This document shows, one piece after another, positions 1 to 9,088 of a stretch of DNA of 64,000 nt (the first letter of the stretch is position 1; the number at the start of each line of letters is the position of its first letter). The stretch spans positions 101,700 to 165,699 of the forward strand of contig NZ_JBNCMT010000009.1 in the NCBI RefSeq assembly GCF_049846925.1, written 5' to 3'. The position numbers and the translations under genes were made by a program. The notes under the pieces are model-generated. The model was not told where the DNA came from. It did no database searches and saw only the letters and a list, made by a program, of their open reading frames with translations. This DNA comes from Brevibacillus_H sp049846925 (GTDB lineage Bacteria; Bacillota; Bacilli; Brevibacillales; Brevibacillaceae).

Positions 1-1695
1 CCAACCGTGATGGCGATTCCTGCCCAAGTGAAGGAGCCCCATGAAACTGCAAAAAAATTGGCAGTGGTTCTTGGGCAAAAGGAAGAGGATATTTACAAGG
101 CGATTACCAAGCGAGTATCCATCAATGACCGCATACCGGGTGGTCGCAAGATTTCACCGGAAAAGGCAAAACAGATTCAAGCGATGGGTTTGCCAGGAAT
201 ACAAGTAGCAGATGATTCGGAGCGTTCTTATCCATTCGAAACGATGGCAGCTCATCTGCTTGGGTTTACTGGCTCTGAGAATCAGGGGCTGACTGGATTG
301 GAAAAAGTGTATGACAAGTTCTTGATGGGTACAGGAGGCTATGTGTCGTCTCCTACCGATGCAGGTGGGAGAAGTATGCCGGGTTTATCTGAGCAATATG
401 TTCCCGCTATTAATGGAATGGACATGTACTTGACTATTGACGCAAAAATTCAGTCGTTTATCGAAAAAGAACTGGATCAGGCTGTGGTTGCCTATCAACC
501 GGATGATGTGCTTGCCATCGCTATGGACCCCAAAACAGGCGAGATCCTCGGGATGGGCTCCAGACCGACTTTTAATCCAGGGAAATACCGGGATTACCCC
601 ATTGAGACGTACAATCGCAATTTGCCGATCTGGAAGACGTACGAGCCGGGGTCAACCTTTAAGATCGTTACACTAGCTGCTGCCCTGAACGAAGGAGTAG
701 TGAATTTGAAAGAGTCATTCCACGATCCTGGCTATATTATGGTTGCCGGTGCCAGACTGCGTTGCTGGAAAAGGCAGGGACACGGACAAGAGACGATGCT
801 GGAAGTCGTGGAGAACTCCTGCAACCCTGGCTTTGTCACAATGGGTCAGCGGCTCGGTAAGGAGCGGTTGTTTCAATATGTACACAAATTTGGCTTTGGC
901 AAGAAAACAGGAATTGACCTCTTGGGTGAAGAGAACGGTCTGATGTTTAAACCGAGTCAGGTTGGCCCAGTAGAGTTGGGAACTACCTCGTTTGGTCAAG
1001 GGGTTTCTGTTACGCCTATTCAGCAAATGGCCGCTGTTGCCGCAGCGATAAATGGTGGTAAGCTTATGAAGCCGTTCGTTGCAAAAGAATGGCGAGACAG
1101 TATTACCAACAGCATTATCGGGAAAACCGAACCGACCATGATCCGTCAGGTCATCAGTGAAAAGACTTCTGAGCAGGTTCGTTACGCACTGGAGAGTGTA
1201 GTTGCCAAAGGAACGGGCCGCAATGCTTTTATTGAGGGCTACCGGGTTGGCGGCAAAACGGGGACAGCTCAGAAGGTGCGCAATGGACGATACTCCAGTG
1301 GAGAGTACATCGTGTCATTCATCGGATTTGCCCCAGCAGACGACCCGCAAATTCTGGTATACATCGCGGTTGACAATCCGAAGGCACAAGCATTTGGTGG
1401 ATTAATTGCCGCACCTATCGTGAGAAACATCATGGAGCAATCTCTGCAATATTTAAAAGTGCCAAAACGTCAGAATCAGCTCGAACGTGAATACATTTAT
1501 GGAGACAAACGATACTTTGAAGTTCCAGATTTGACAGGAATGAGTATGAAGGAAATTACCAGTTCTTTCTATACTATGCAACTGGATGTATCGGGAAAAG
1601 GAACCCATGTTGTGAAGCAGACACCGGAGCCAGGAGTAAAATTGGAAGAAGGGTCAAAAATTCGTATCTTCCTTGGTGACAAAATGGCTAATTAG
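1..1695 (+). CDS. spoVD: SpoVD-type class B penicillin-binding protein (5' end outside window)
   Basis: D,D-transpeptidase that cross-links peptidoglycan; SpoVD acts with SpoVE in making the spore cortex. The reading frame is open from base 1, so the N-terminal membrane anchor lies outside the window. Visible parts in order: the end of the PBP dimerisation region, a transpeptidase domain with the SxxK box STFK (Ser codon at 652-654), an SCN box in ENSCNPGF and a KTG box in GGKTGTAQ, then one C-terminal PASTA domain over roughly the last 60 residues. A single PASTA domain and the place directly before murE and spoVE favour SpoVD over the vegetative PBP2b. That choice rests on context; the transpeptidase call is near certain. 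Confidence 0.9.
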   Translation, partial: PTVMAIPAQVKEPHETAKKLAVVLGQKEEDIYKAITKRVSINDRIPGGRKISPEKAKQIQAMGLPGIQVADDSERSYPFETMAAHLLGFTGSENQGLTGLEKVYDKFLMGTGGYVSSPTDAGGRSMPGLSEQYVPAINGMDMYLTIDAKIQSFIEKELDQAVVAYQPDDVLAIAMDPKTGEILGMGSRPTFNPGKYRDYPIETYNRNLPIWKTYEPGSTFKIVTLAAALNEGVVNLKESFHDPGYIMVAGARLRCWKRQGHGQETMLEVVENSCNPGFVTMGQRLGKERLFQYVHKFGFGKKTGIDLLGEENGLMFKPSQVGPVELGTTSFGQGVSVTPIQQMAAVAAAINGGKLMKPFVAKEWRDSITNSIIGKTEPTMIRQVISEKTSEQVRYALESVVAKGTGRNAFIEGYRVGGKTGTAQKVRNGRYSSGEYIVSFIGFAPADDPQILVYIAVDNPKAQAFGGLIAAPIVRNIMEQSLQYLKVPKRQNQLEREYIYGDKRYFEVPDLTGMSMKEITSSFYTMQLDVSGKGTHVVKQTPEPGVKLEEGSKIRIFLGDKMAN

Positions 1696-1798
1696 CTATA
1701 CAATAATTCTTCGTGGAGAGGGTCTTGTGATTAGAGACTCTCTCATCACCTTGTTTCTAAAAGGATGTACTTTTGTCTATACTAAGGTGGAGAATGGG

Positions 1799-3286
1799 GT
1801 GCCATATGTCATGCAACTGAAGGAATTACTCGCTCCTCTGCTGCTTGTGAACGTATCAGGAGACGATGAAATAGAAATTACTGGACTATCTGTTGACTCA
1901 AGAAAAGTAAAACCGGGAGATTTGTTTGTCTGTTTGACTGGTTTTACGGTTGATGGACATGAATATGCTATGCAAGCTGTTGAACATGGTGCGGTTGCCA
2001 TTTTGGCAGAGAGAGAGCTGGATATAGATGCTGCGGTTGCAGTTGTACCTGATACAAGACGGGCAATGGCAATGGTGGCTGATCGGTTTTTCCAGTCACC
2101 AACGCAAGAATTGCGCTTGATTGGGGTTACGGGAACCAATGGCAAAACAACAACTACTCATTTGATTGATAAAATCTTGACTGACCGCAGGAAGAAAACG
2201 GGATTAGTCGGGACAATTCATATGCGTATCGGTGATGTGTATGAAGAAATCAAAAACACGACTCCAGATGTAATTGATCTTCAGGGAAGTTTTCGACGCA
2301 TGAGAGAGATCGAAACGGAATATGCCATAATTGAGGCATCCTCACATGCTCTCGATATGGGGAGAGTCCGTGGCTGCAACTTTCATATCGGTGTGTTTAC
2401 GAATTTGACGCAGGATCATCTTGACTATCACAAGACAATGGAGAATTATTTGAATGCCAAGTCACTTCTGTTTTCACAATTGGGCAACAGCTACGATTAC
2501 GCCCAAATGAAAACAGCCGTACTAAATGCTGACGATCCGGCATCTGAAGTATTCAAGCGGGTCACGCCTGCACGAGTCATCACCTACGGCATTGAAAGCA
2601 AAGCAGATGTGTCTGCTTCTGATATACGTATTACAAGTAAAGGAACGACATTTACTTTACATACATTCAAGGGATCTGCCGAGCTCCACTTGCAACTGAT
2701 CGGCAAATTCAATGTGTACAATGCATTGGCAGCGATAGCAACTGCGCTTGCAGAAGGATTCGAACTGACAGACATCAAACAAAGCCTTGAACAGATCAAA
2801 GGTGTCAATGGACGCTTCGAGCCTGTCATCGCAGGACAGAGCTTCACGGTAATCGTTGACTATTCCCACACGCCGGACAGTCTGGAGAATGCCTTACAGA
2901 CGGTTAAAGAGTTTGCGCAAGGCAGAATTTTTTGTGTCGTCGGTTGTGGAGGCGATCGAGATAGGACCAAACGCCCAATTATGGCCAAAATTGCAACAAA
3001 CTACGCTGATGTCGTCGTCTTAACTTCTGATAATCCTCGTTCAGAAGATCCGGTTGCTATCCTGAATGACATGGAAGAAGGCTTGCAAGGCGTTGATTCC
3101 GCACAATACGTAACCATTGTGGATCGCCGGGAAGCAATCAGGTACGCTGTTTCAAAAGCAGGTGAAAACGATATTATTCTGATTGCTGGAAAAGGGCATG
3201 AAACGTATCAGATCATCAAGGGAGAGGTTCTCGCTTTTGATGACAGGGAAGTTGCCCGTGAATCCATTCTTACACTAACCAAATAA
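1799..3286 (+). CDS. murE: UDP-MurNAc-L-Ala-D-Glu:meso-diaminopimelate ligase
   Basis: Cytoplasmic ATP-dependent ligase that adds the third stem-peptide residue of peptidoglycan. The P-loop GTNGKT is at residues 112-117, and DNPR at residues 411-414 is the signature of enzymes using meso-diaminopimelate rather than lysine. The frame is open further upstream, but a ribosome site (ggtggag, 1786-1792) sits six bases before GTG 1799. The next in-frame ATG at 1811 is too far from it. The resulting 495 residues match the usual length. The gene follows spoVD by about 100 bases and precedes mraY. Confidence 0.93.
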   Translation: MPYVMQLKELLAPLLLVNVSGDDEIEITGLSVDSRKVKPGDLFVCLTGFTVDGHEYAMQAVEHGAVAILAERELDIDAAVAVVPDTRRAMAMVADRFFQSPTQELRLIGVTGTNGKTTTTHLIDKILTDRRKKTGLVGTIHMRIGDVYEEIKNTTPDVIDLQGSFRRMREIETEYAIIEASSHALDMGRVRGCNFHIGVFTNLTQDHLDYHKTMENYLNAKSLLFSQLGNSYDYAQMKTAVLNADDPASEVFKRVTPARVITYGIESKADVSASDIRITSKGTTFTLHTFKGSAELHLQLIGKFNVYNALAAIATALAEGFELTDIKQSLEQIKGVNGRFEPVIAGQSFTVIVDYSHTPDSLENALQTVKEFAQGRIFCVVGCGGDRDRTKRPIMAKIATNYADVVVLTSDNPRSEDPVAILNDMEEGLQGVDSAQYVTIVDRREAIRYAVSKAGENDIILIAGKGHETYQIIKGEVLAFDDREVARESILTLTK

Positions 3287-3340
3287 ACCGATCAATCAAG
3301 AGAAAAAACGTCACTTCGATTGCGGAAAGGAGGTTGGGGC

Positions 3341-4306
3341 ATGCCTTTTGACAATGTCCTCATCATCACGATAATTGCTTCGTTCTTAATAGCTGTACTA
3401 GTCGGACCTTTATTCATCCCGGTGCTCAGACGCTTGAAGTTTGGGCAGAGTATTCGAGAAGAAGGGCCCCAGTCCCACCAGAAAAAAGCAGGAACCCCAA
3501 CAATGGGAGGTACGATCATCCTCCTTGCACTTGTTTTTACTGTACTGAAATTTGCTAATACAACAATTGAAATTGTTTTTCTTTTGCTACTGACTCTTGG
3601 ATATGGACTTATCGGATTCCTAGATGATTTCATTAAAATCAGCAAGAAGAGAAATTTGGGACTGACAGCAAAGCAAAAATTTGCAGGCCAAATCATCTTG
3701 GCCATCATTGCTTATACACTGCTAGTAAAAATGGGACACGATACATCACTCCATCTGCCAGGAACCCCTTGGAATATTGAACTTGGCTGGATCTACTTCC
3801 CGTTCCTGGTATTCCTGCTCGTTGGAACAACCAATGCAGTCAATATCACGGATGGACTAGATGGCTTGTTGGCTGGTACAGGTGCGATTGCGTTTGGAGC
3901 CTATGCCATTATTGCCTGGTTGTCCAGCGACCCTGACACAGCTATTTTCAGTGCGGCTGTGGTTGGCTCTGTGCTTGGATTCCTGGTATTCAACGCCCAT
4001 CCTGCCCGTGTCTTTATGGGTGATACAGGCTCGCTCGCATTAGGTGGCGCACTAGCAGGAATTGCGATCATGACCAAAACAGAGCTGTTGCTTGCCGTTA
4101 TCGGTGGAGTATTTGTCGTAGAGACACTCTCTGTTATTATGCAAGTGATATCCTTCAAAACAAGAGGAAAACGAATCTTTCGTATGAGTCCGCTGCATCA
4201 TCATTTCGAATTAACAGGCTGGTCCGAGTGGAGAGTCGTTGTTACGTTCTGGTTGGTCGGAATGGTGTTGGCTGGACTAGGTGTTTACTTAGAGGTGGTG
4301 CAATAA
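3341..4306 (+). CDS. mraY: Phospho-MurNAc-pentapeptide transferase
   Basis: Integral membrane enzyme that transfers phospho-MurNAc-pentapeptide to undecaprenyl phosphate, giving lipid I. The 321-residue protein is strongly hydrophobic with about ten membrane segments. It carries the polyprenyl-phosphate transferase motifs FLDDFIKI, NITDGLDGL and FMGDTGSLALGG with their conserved aspartates, and the C-terminal SPLHHHFE loop. AAAGGAGG (3326-3333) lies eight bases before the ATG, so the upstream in-frame start is not used. The stop codon overlaps the murD start (TAATG), suggesting translational coupling. Confidence 0.95.
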   Translation: MPFDNVLIITIIASFLIAVLVGPLFIPVLRRLKFGQSIREEGPQSHQKKAGTPTMGGTIILLALVFTVLKFANTTIEIVFLLLLTLGYGLIGFLDDFIKISKKRNLGLTAKQKFAGQIILAIIAYTLLVKMGHDTSLHLPGTPWNIELGWIYFPFLVFLLVGTTNAVNITDGLDGLLAGTGAIAFGAYAIIAWLSSDPDTAIFSAAVVGSVLGFLVFNAHPARVFMGDTGSLALGGALAGIAIMTKTELLLAVIGGVFVVETLSVIMQVISFKTRGKRIFRMSPLHHHFELTGWSEWRVVVTFWLVGMVLAGLGVYLEVVQ

Positions 4307-5679
4307 TGGACTTGTACAACAACAAACAAATCGTCGTTGTAGGCTTAGCGAAAAGCGGTGTAGCGGTTGCCAAACTGTTGCACCGCTTTGGTGCGCAAAT
4401 CATCGTTAACGATAAAAAAGCAAGGGAAGAAGCAAGTGGAATCGAGGAATTGGAAGACCTGGGGATCATGGTGATCACAGGCTATCACCCGGAAGATCTG
4501 ATTCATACAGGTGTTTCACTAGTGGTGAAAAATCCGGGAATCCCTTACGAGGCAGAACCCATTCAAAAAGCGATCGAATTAGGAATTCCCGTAATCACAG
4601 AGGTGGAGATTGCCTATCAGTTATCACAAGCACCACTGATCGGGATTACCGGCTCAAATGGGAAAACGACGACGACAACGTTGGTCGGCCTGATTCTGGA
4701 GGAAGCGAAATTGCGCCCGGTTGTTGGCGGAAATATTGGTACGGTTCTTTGCGAGCTTGCAGAAGAGGTGCAGGCGGATCAATATCTCGTCGCTGAGTTA
4801 AGCAGCTTTCAATTGATGGGAACAGCAACCTTTCGCCCGAAAATTGCGGCTCTCCTGAATCTCTATCCGGCTCATCTGGACTATCATCATACGATGGAAG
4901 AATACCTGGCTGCCAAAGCAAAAATCTTCGCCAATCAGACAGAAACAGAGTACGCCGTACTTAACTACGAGCAGGAAGACGTACGCAGGCTGGGTGAATC
5001 CTGCAAGGCAGAGACGTACTATTTTAGCCGATTGCAAAAAGTTCCGGCAGGTGCCTATGTCGAGGATGAAAGAATCATTTTCTGTCGTACATCAGGCGAT
5101 CAGGAAGTAGTCATGGACATAAAAGATATCGCTCTTCTCGGAAAGCATCATTTGGAAAACATTCTGGCTGCCGTTATCATTTGTAAATTGGCAGGTGCAG
5201 ATACGGGGGCAATCCAACGAGTTCTGACTACTTTCCAGGGAGTGGAGCATCGCACGGAGTACGTAGCTACTGTACAGGGCGTGAAGTTTTACAACGACTC
5301 CAAGGCAACCAATTCACAAGCGGCTATTCAAGCGATTTCTGCCTTCAAGGAACCAGTTGTCCTTTTGGCAGGAGGGCTTGATCGGGGAGTCAGCTTTACG
5401 GAGCTCGTGCCTTTTTTCAAAAATCATGTCAAAGCAATCATTACGTTTGGTGAAACAGCCCAAATTCTCTTGGATCGAGCACAAGAGGCAGGGATTGCGA
5501 GCCGAGTTCGCGTCGATACTGTGGATGAGGCTGTTCAGGCATCTTTCAGATTGGCAGAAGCGGGTGACGTCATACTGTTGAGTCCTGCGTGCGCAAGTTG
5601 GGATATGTTCCCTTCCTTCGAGGTGAGGGGGAGCATGTTTAAGGAAGCCGTGCATAAACTTAGAACAAGCCTAGGATAA
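4306..5679 (+). CDS. murD: UDP-MurNAc-L-alanine:D-glutamate ligase
   Basis: Cytoplasmic Mur ligase adding D-glutamate, the second residue of the stem peptide. The 457-residue protein has an N-terminal Rossmann-like UDP-binding domain (VVVGLAKSGVA), the central ATP loop ITGSNGKTTTTTL, and the ligase C-terminal domain with the motif YNDSKATN. The start ATG shares one base with the mraY stop, and the AGAGGTGG site lies within the end of mraY. Length and motifs are normal. Confidence 0.94.
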   Translation: MDLYNNKQIVVVGLAKSGVAVAKLLHRFGAQIIVNDKKAREEASGIEELEDLGIMVITGYHPEDLIHTGVSLVVKNPGIPYEAEPIQKAIELGIPVITEVEIAYQLSQAPLIGITGSNGKTTTTTLVGLILEEAKLRPVVGGNIGTVLCELAEEVQADQYLVAELSSFQLMGTATFRPKIAALLNLYPAHLDYHHTMEEYLAAKAKIFANQTETEYAVLNYEQEDVRRLGESCKAETYYFSRLQKVPAGAYVEDERIIFCRTSGDQEVVMDIKDIALLGKHHLENILAAVIICKLAGADTGAIQRVLTTFQGVEHRTEYVATVQGVKFYNDSKATNSQAAIQAISAFKEPVVLLAGGLDRGVSFTELVPFFKNHVKAIITFGETAQILLDRAQEAGIASRVRVDTVDEAVQASFRLAEAGDVILLSPACASWDMFPSFEVRGSMFKEAVHKLRTSLG

Positions 5680-5734
5680 CAAGCCCTTGCCAGGTAGGAT
5701 GAGGCAGGGGCAGTGCAGGAAAGGATGGCTTGCG

Positions 5735-6829
5735 ATGAGTAAGGTACGAACTGCCCCTGACTTCTTTATTATTTTTGCTACGCTGTTTCTACTTGGGATC
5801 GGCATCGTCATGGTGTACAGCGCAAGTGCCGTGTATGCTTATCATACATTTGAAGGCGATTCCTACTATTTTTCCAAGCGGCAATTTATTTTCGCCATCT
5901 TGGGTATAGCTTCCATGTACGTCATGATGAACGTGGATTACTGGGTGTGGAAAAAATGGGCCAAAACAGGCTTTATTGTTTCTCTGGCCTTGCTTGTTCT
6001 CGTCTTGATCATCGGAAAAGAAGTAAACGGGGCGAAAAGCTGGTTAGGTCTTGGTTCGTTCGGTATCCAGCCCGGAGAGTTTGCCAAATTTGGTGTTGCA
6101 GCTTTTCTTGCCATGTGGCTTTCCGATAATCAGAAAAAAATTGTCCTCTTTCAAAAAGGCCTTGCTCCGGCACTGGCGATTCCTTCAGCATGTTTTGCAT
6201 TAATTATGTTGCAGCCAGACCTTGGCACAGGTACAGTATTAATGGGAATGTCAATTTTAATGATTTTTGTGGCTGGAGCACGAATAAGTCACTTTGTTGG
6301 TCTAGGACTATTAGGGGTTGCCGGCTTCGCCGGATTGATCATCTCAGCACCCTATCGCATTGCCCGCATTACGGCATTCCTTGATCCGTGGGAAGATCCG
6401 CTCGGCAAGGGATACCAGATCATTCAGTCACTGTATGCGATTGGACCCGGTGGCTTGCTTGGTCTTGGCTTGGGACAAAGTCGCCAGAAGTTCTCTTATC
6501 TGCCCGAGCCGTACAATGATTTTATCTTCTCAATCGTTGCAGAGGAATTAGGCTTTATCGGCGGTTCGCTAGTCCTCTTGCTTTTCCTGCTCCTGGTATG
6601 GAGGGGGATGCGAGTGGCGATTACAGCGCCTGATCTGTTTGGCAGTCTGCTTGCCTTAGGAATCGTCGGGATGATAGCGATACAGGTATTAATCAACGTA
6701 GGAGTCGTAACGGGCATGTTTCCGGTTACGGGGATTACCCTGCCATTTTTAAGCTATGGTGGTTCATCTCTTACGCTGATGCTGACAGGTGTTGGCATAT
6801 TGTTGAATATTTCGAGGTTTTCTCGTTAA
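5735..6829 (+). CDS. spoVE: FtsW/RodA/SpoVE-family lipid II polymerase
   Basis: SEDS-family membrane protein that polymerises lipid II into glycan strands, working with a class B PBP. The 364-residue protein has about ten membrane spans and the SEDS signatures QPDLGTGTV, NDFIFSIVAEELGF and the C-terminal PFLSYGGSSL. The position between murD and murG and the presence of spoVD upstream match SpoVE of B. subtilis (about 366 residues), but FtsW is so similar that the paralogue cannot be settled from sequence alone. ATG 5735 is chosen because GGAAAGG ends about ten bases before it. Confidence 0.85.
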   Translation: MSKVRTAPDFFIIFATLFLLGIGIVMVYSASAVYAYHTFEGDSYYFSKRQFIFAILGIASMYVMMNVDYWVWKKWAKTGFIVSLALLVLVLIIGKEVNGAKSWLGLGSFGIQPGEFAKFGVAAFLAMWLSDNQKKIVLFQKGLAPALAIPSACFALIMLQPDLGTGTVLMGMSILMIFVAGARISHFVGLGLLGVAGFAGLIISAPYRIARITAFLDPWEDPLGKGYQIIQSLYAIGPGGLLGLGLGQSRQKFSYLPEPYNDFIFSIVAEELGFIGGSLVLLLFLLLVWRGMRVAITAPDLFGSLLALGIVGMIAIQVLINVGVVTGMFPVTGITLPFLSYGGSSLTLMLTGVGILLNISRFSR

Positions 6830-6838
6830 GAATACCCA

Positions 6839-6930
6839 CCCGACACAAGAAGATAGCTGGCGGTAGACTAAACGCAACATCCATGTTGCATCGTCGACAA
6901 TTGTATGTCCTGTGCTTCGTCGGGCGGGGC
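6839..6930. other. Nested inverted repeats in the spoVE-murG spacer
   Basis: The 141-base spacer holds a perfect short inverted repeat (gcaacat-cc-atgttgc, 6874-6889). Around it is an outer pair, CCCaCCCGAC near 6835-6844 and GTCGGGcGGG near 6919-6928, with one mismatch. Together they could fold into a two-level stem before murG. There is no T-tract, so this is not an obvious terminator. No known element is recognised. Confidence 0.3.
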
Positions 6931-6970
6931 CCAAAACTTATACAAAGTCTTTTGAAAACAGGTGATATAT

Positions 6971-8074
6971 ATGCGCGTCGTCTTGACCGGGGGAGGTACA
7001 GGAGGACATATTTACCCAGCGCTTGCGGTTGCAGAGGAGATCCTTCGCCACGAACCGCAGGCCAAATTTTTGTATATCGGCACAAGTAAAGGGTTGGAAT
7101 CCAAATTGGTACCCAAGCAAGGGCTGCCTTTTGAGGAAATTGAGATTTCAGGCATTCAGCGCAAACTGACTCTGGAAAATGTGCGTACAGCCTGGAAGTT
7201 CATCCGCTCTGTTTCCAAATCGAAAGAGATTTTGCGCAAGTGGAAACCGGATATTGTGATTGGTACAGGTGGTTATGTCTGCGGGCCTGTGGTTTTTGCT
7301 GCGGCAAGATTGGGCATCCCAACCCTGATTCACGAACAGAATGTCGTTCCAGGGCTGACCAACGTGTTTTTGTCACGTTTTGTGGATCGGATTGCAGTTT
7401 CTTTTGAAGAATCACTAACCCATTTTCCTAAACAAAAAACCGTGTATACCGGAAACCCACGAGCAACACAAGTTCAGCATGGCAATGCAGATGCTGGACG
7501 AGAAATGGTAGGAGTCTCACCGGAGAAACCGATTGTTCTCGTCGTTGGAGGCAGCCGGGGAGCAAGAGCCATTAACGAAGCGACCTTGCAGCTTGTGCCC
7601 TACATCAAGCAGCATCCGGACTATCATTTTGTGTATGTAACAGGTGATGTTCATTACGATAAAATTGCTGCTCAATTGTCTGACCACGGAAATCTGCCGG
7701 CAAACTTGAGTCTGCTTCCCTTTGTGCATCAGATGCCTGATTTATTGGCCGCCACTCACTTGATCGTGAATCGGGCAGGAGCCTCATTTCTGGCAGAAAT
7801 CACATCTTTGGGAATTCCGGCCGTGCTCATTCCATCGCCATATGTGACGAATAACCATCAAGAGAAGAACGCTCGTGGCCTGGAACGTGTCGGAGCGGCA
7901 GTAGTCATTCTGGAAAAAGAACTGAATGGGGAGTCATTACAGAATGCTCTCGATCCCATTCTAACGAATCAGGAGCTGCGTGAGCGCATGCGGCAAGAAT
8001 CCCTCAAAATGGGGAAAAAAGACGCAGCATCCTCAATTTATCATGAGGTGGAAGAACTGATGAAACGCAAGTAG
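6971..8074 (+). CDS. murG: Undecaprenyl-PP-MurNAc-pentapeptide GlcNAc transferase
   Basis: Peripheral membrane GT28 glycosyltransferase that converts lipid I to lipid II. The protein opens with VLTGGGTGGHIYPALA, the glycine-rich acceptor-side loop, and has the C-terminal UDP-GlcNAc site with NRAGASFLAEITSLGIPAVLIPSP. ATG 6971 gives 367 residues, close to the B. subtilis length; a GTG nine bases upstream is an alternative. The ribosome site is weak (AGGTGAT), so output may depend on the structured spacer upstream. Confidence 0.94.
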   Translation: MRVVLTGGGTGGHIYPALAVAEEILRHEPQAKFLYIGTSKGLESKLVPKQGLPFEEIEISGIQRKLTLENVRTAWKFIRSVSKSKEILRKWKPDIVIGTGGYVCGPVVFAAARLGIPTLIHEQNVVPGLTNVFLSRFVDRIAVSFEESLTHFPKQKTVYTGNPRATQVQHGNADAGREMVGVSPEKPIVLVVGGSRGARAINEATLQLVPYIKQHPDYHFVYVTGDVHYDKIAAQLSDHGNLPANLSLLPFVHQMPDLLAATHLIVNRAGASFLAEITSLGIPAVLIPSPYVTNNHQEKNARGLERVGAAVVILEKELNGESLQNALDPILTNQELRERMRQESLKMGKKDAASSIYHEVEELMKRK

Positions 8075-8167
8075 GCGTCTGTCACGCCCAACTATAGAGC
8101 AGCATATGATGAAGCAAACACGTGATAGAATTAGTTCCCACCTAGCATTTGTGTCAGGAGGTTCACT

Positions 8168-9073
8168 ATGAAATACATCGCTGATGAGTTAATAAAAGCT
8201 GGTGTTGGAAAGGTTTGGGTTGATGAACCTCTCGCCAACCATACCACTTGGCGTATCGGAGGTCCGTGTGATCTCCTGATTCAGCCAAAGGATAAAGAGT
8301 CACTCATTTTGGCTGTTCAAACGATCCATCGCAGTAACATTCCATGGAGAGTAATTGGACGCGGCTCTAACCTTCTAGTGAGGGATGGAGGGATTAGAGG
8401 GGCCGTGTTCAAAGTGGCTGAGGGCTTAAGTCACTGTGAATTTCGGGGTGAAGAGGTGCGTGTTGGTGCCGGGTATTCGACGATTCGCCTTGCGGTGGAG
8501 GCAGGCAAAATGGGCTTGACGGGTTTAGAGTTTGCGGGAGGTATACCAGGCTCAATCGGTGGAGCTGTCTACATGAATGCAGGTGCTCATGGTTCTGATC
8601 TTTCACGTATTCTTAAAGAAGCCGAAGTCCTCTTTGAAGATGGTGAAGTAAGGGTGTTAACCAACGAAGAGATGCAATTCAGCTACCGTACCTCTCTTTT
8701 GCAATCGAGAAAAGGGATTGTGCTGGAAGCCCTCCTTCAATTGAAAACTGGAGACCGAAAAGAGATAGCGGCAGCCCTTGCCAAGTTTAAGGATCGCCGC
8801 AGACAATCACAGCCCTTGCAGCAGCCCTGTGCCGGTAGTGTATTCCGCAACCCGCCAGGAGATCATGCAGGTCGACTCATCGAGGCTTCTGGTCTCAAAG
8901 GGTTTTCAATCGGTGGAGCACAGGTCTCGGAAATTCACGCCAATTTTATCGTCAATCGGGGAGGCGCCACGGCTGCCGACGTCCTCACCTTAATGGAGCA
9001 TATCCAATCCACGGTCAAAGAAAAATTTGGAGTAGAAATGCATCCAGAAGTTTTGGTGGTGGGCGAGGGGTAA
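8168..9073 (+). CDS. murB: UDP-N-acetylenolpyruvoylglucosamine reductase
   Basis: Cytoplasmic FAD enzyme that reduces the MurA product to UDP-MurNAc using NADPH. The 301-residue protein shows the FAD-binding motifs IGRGSNLLVRDGG and FAGGIPGSIGGAVYMNAGAHG. It also has the type II C-terminal part with the catalytic serine in GSVFRNP and a late HANFIVN motif. AGGAGG (8156-8161) is seven bases before the ATG. The next gene, murA, starts 15 bases downstream, so the two consecutive pathway steps are co-expressed. Confidence 0.95.
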   Translation: MKYIADELIKAGVGKVWVDEPLANHTTWRIGGPCDLLIQPKDKESLILAVQTIHRSNIPWRVIGRGSNLLVRDGGIRGAVFKVAEGLSHCEFRGEEVRVGAGYSTIRLAVEAGKMGLTGLEFAGGIPGSIGGAVYMNAGAHGSDLSRILKEAEVLFEDGEVRVLTNEEMQFSYRTSLLQSRKGIVLEALLQLKTGDRKEIAAALAKFKDRRRQSQPLQQPCAGSVFRNPPGDHAGRLIEASGLKGFSIGGAQVSEIHANFIVNRGGATAADVLTLMEHIQSTVKEKFGVEMHPEVLVVGEG

Positions 9074-9088
9074 CTCGGAGGTGAAAGT

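Noticed and set aside
4646..4921. Minus-strand frame opposite murD
   Set aside because: Shadow frame without ribosome site or recognisable domain.
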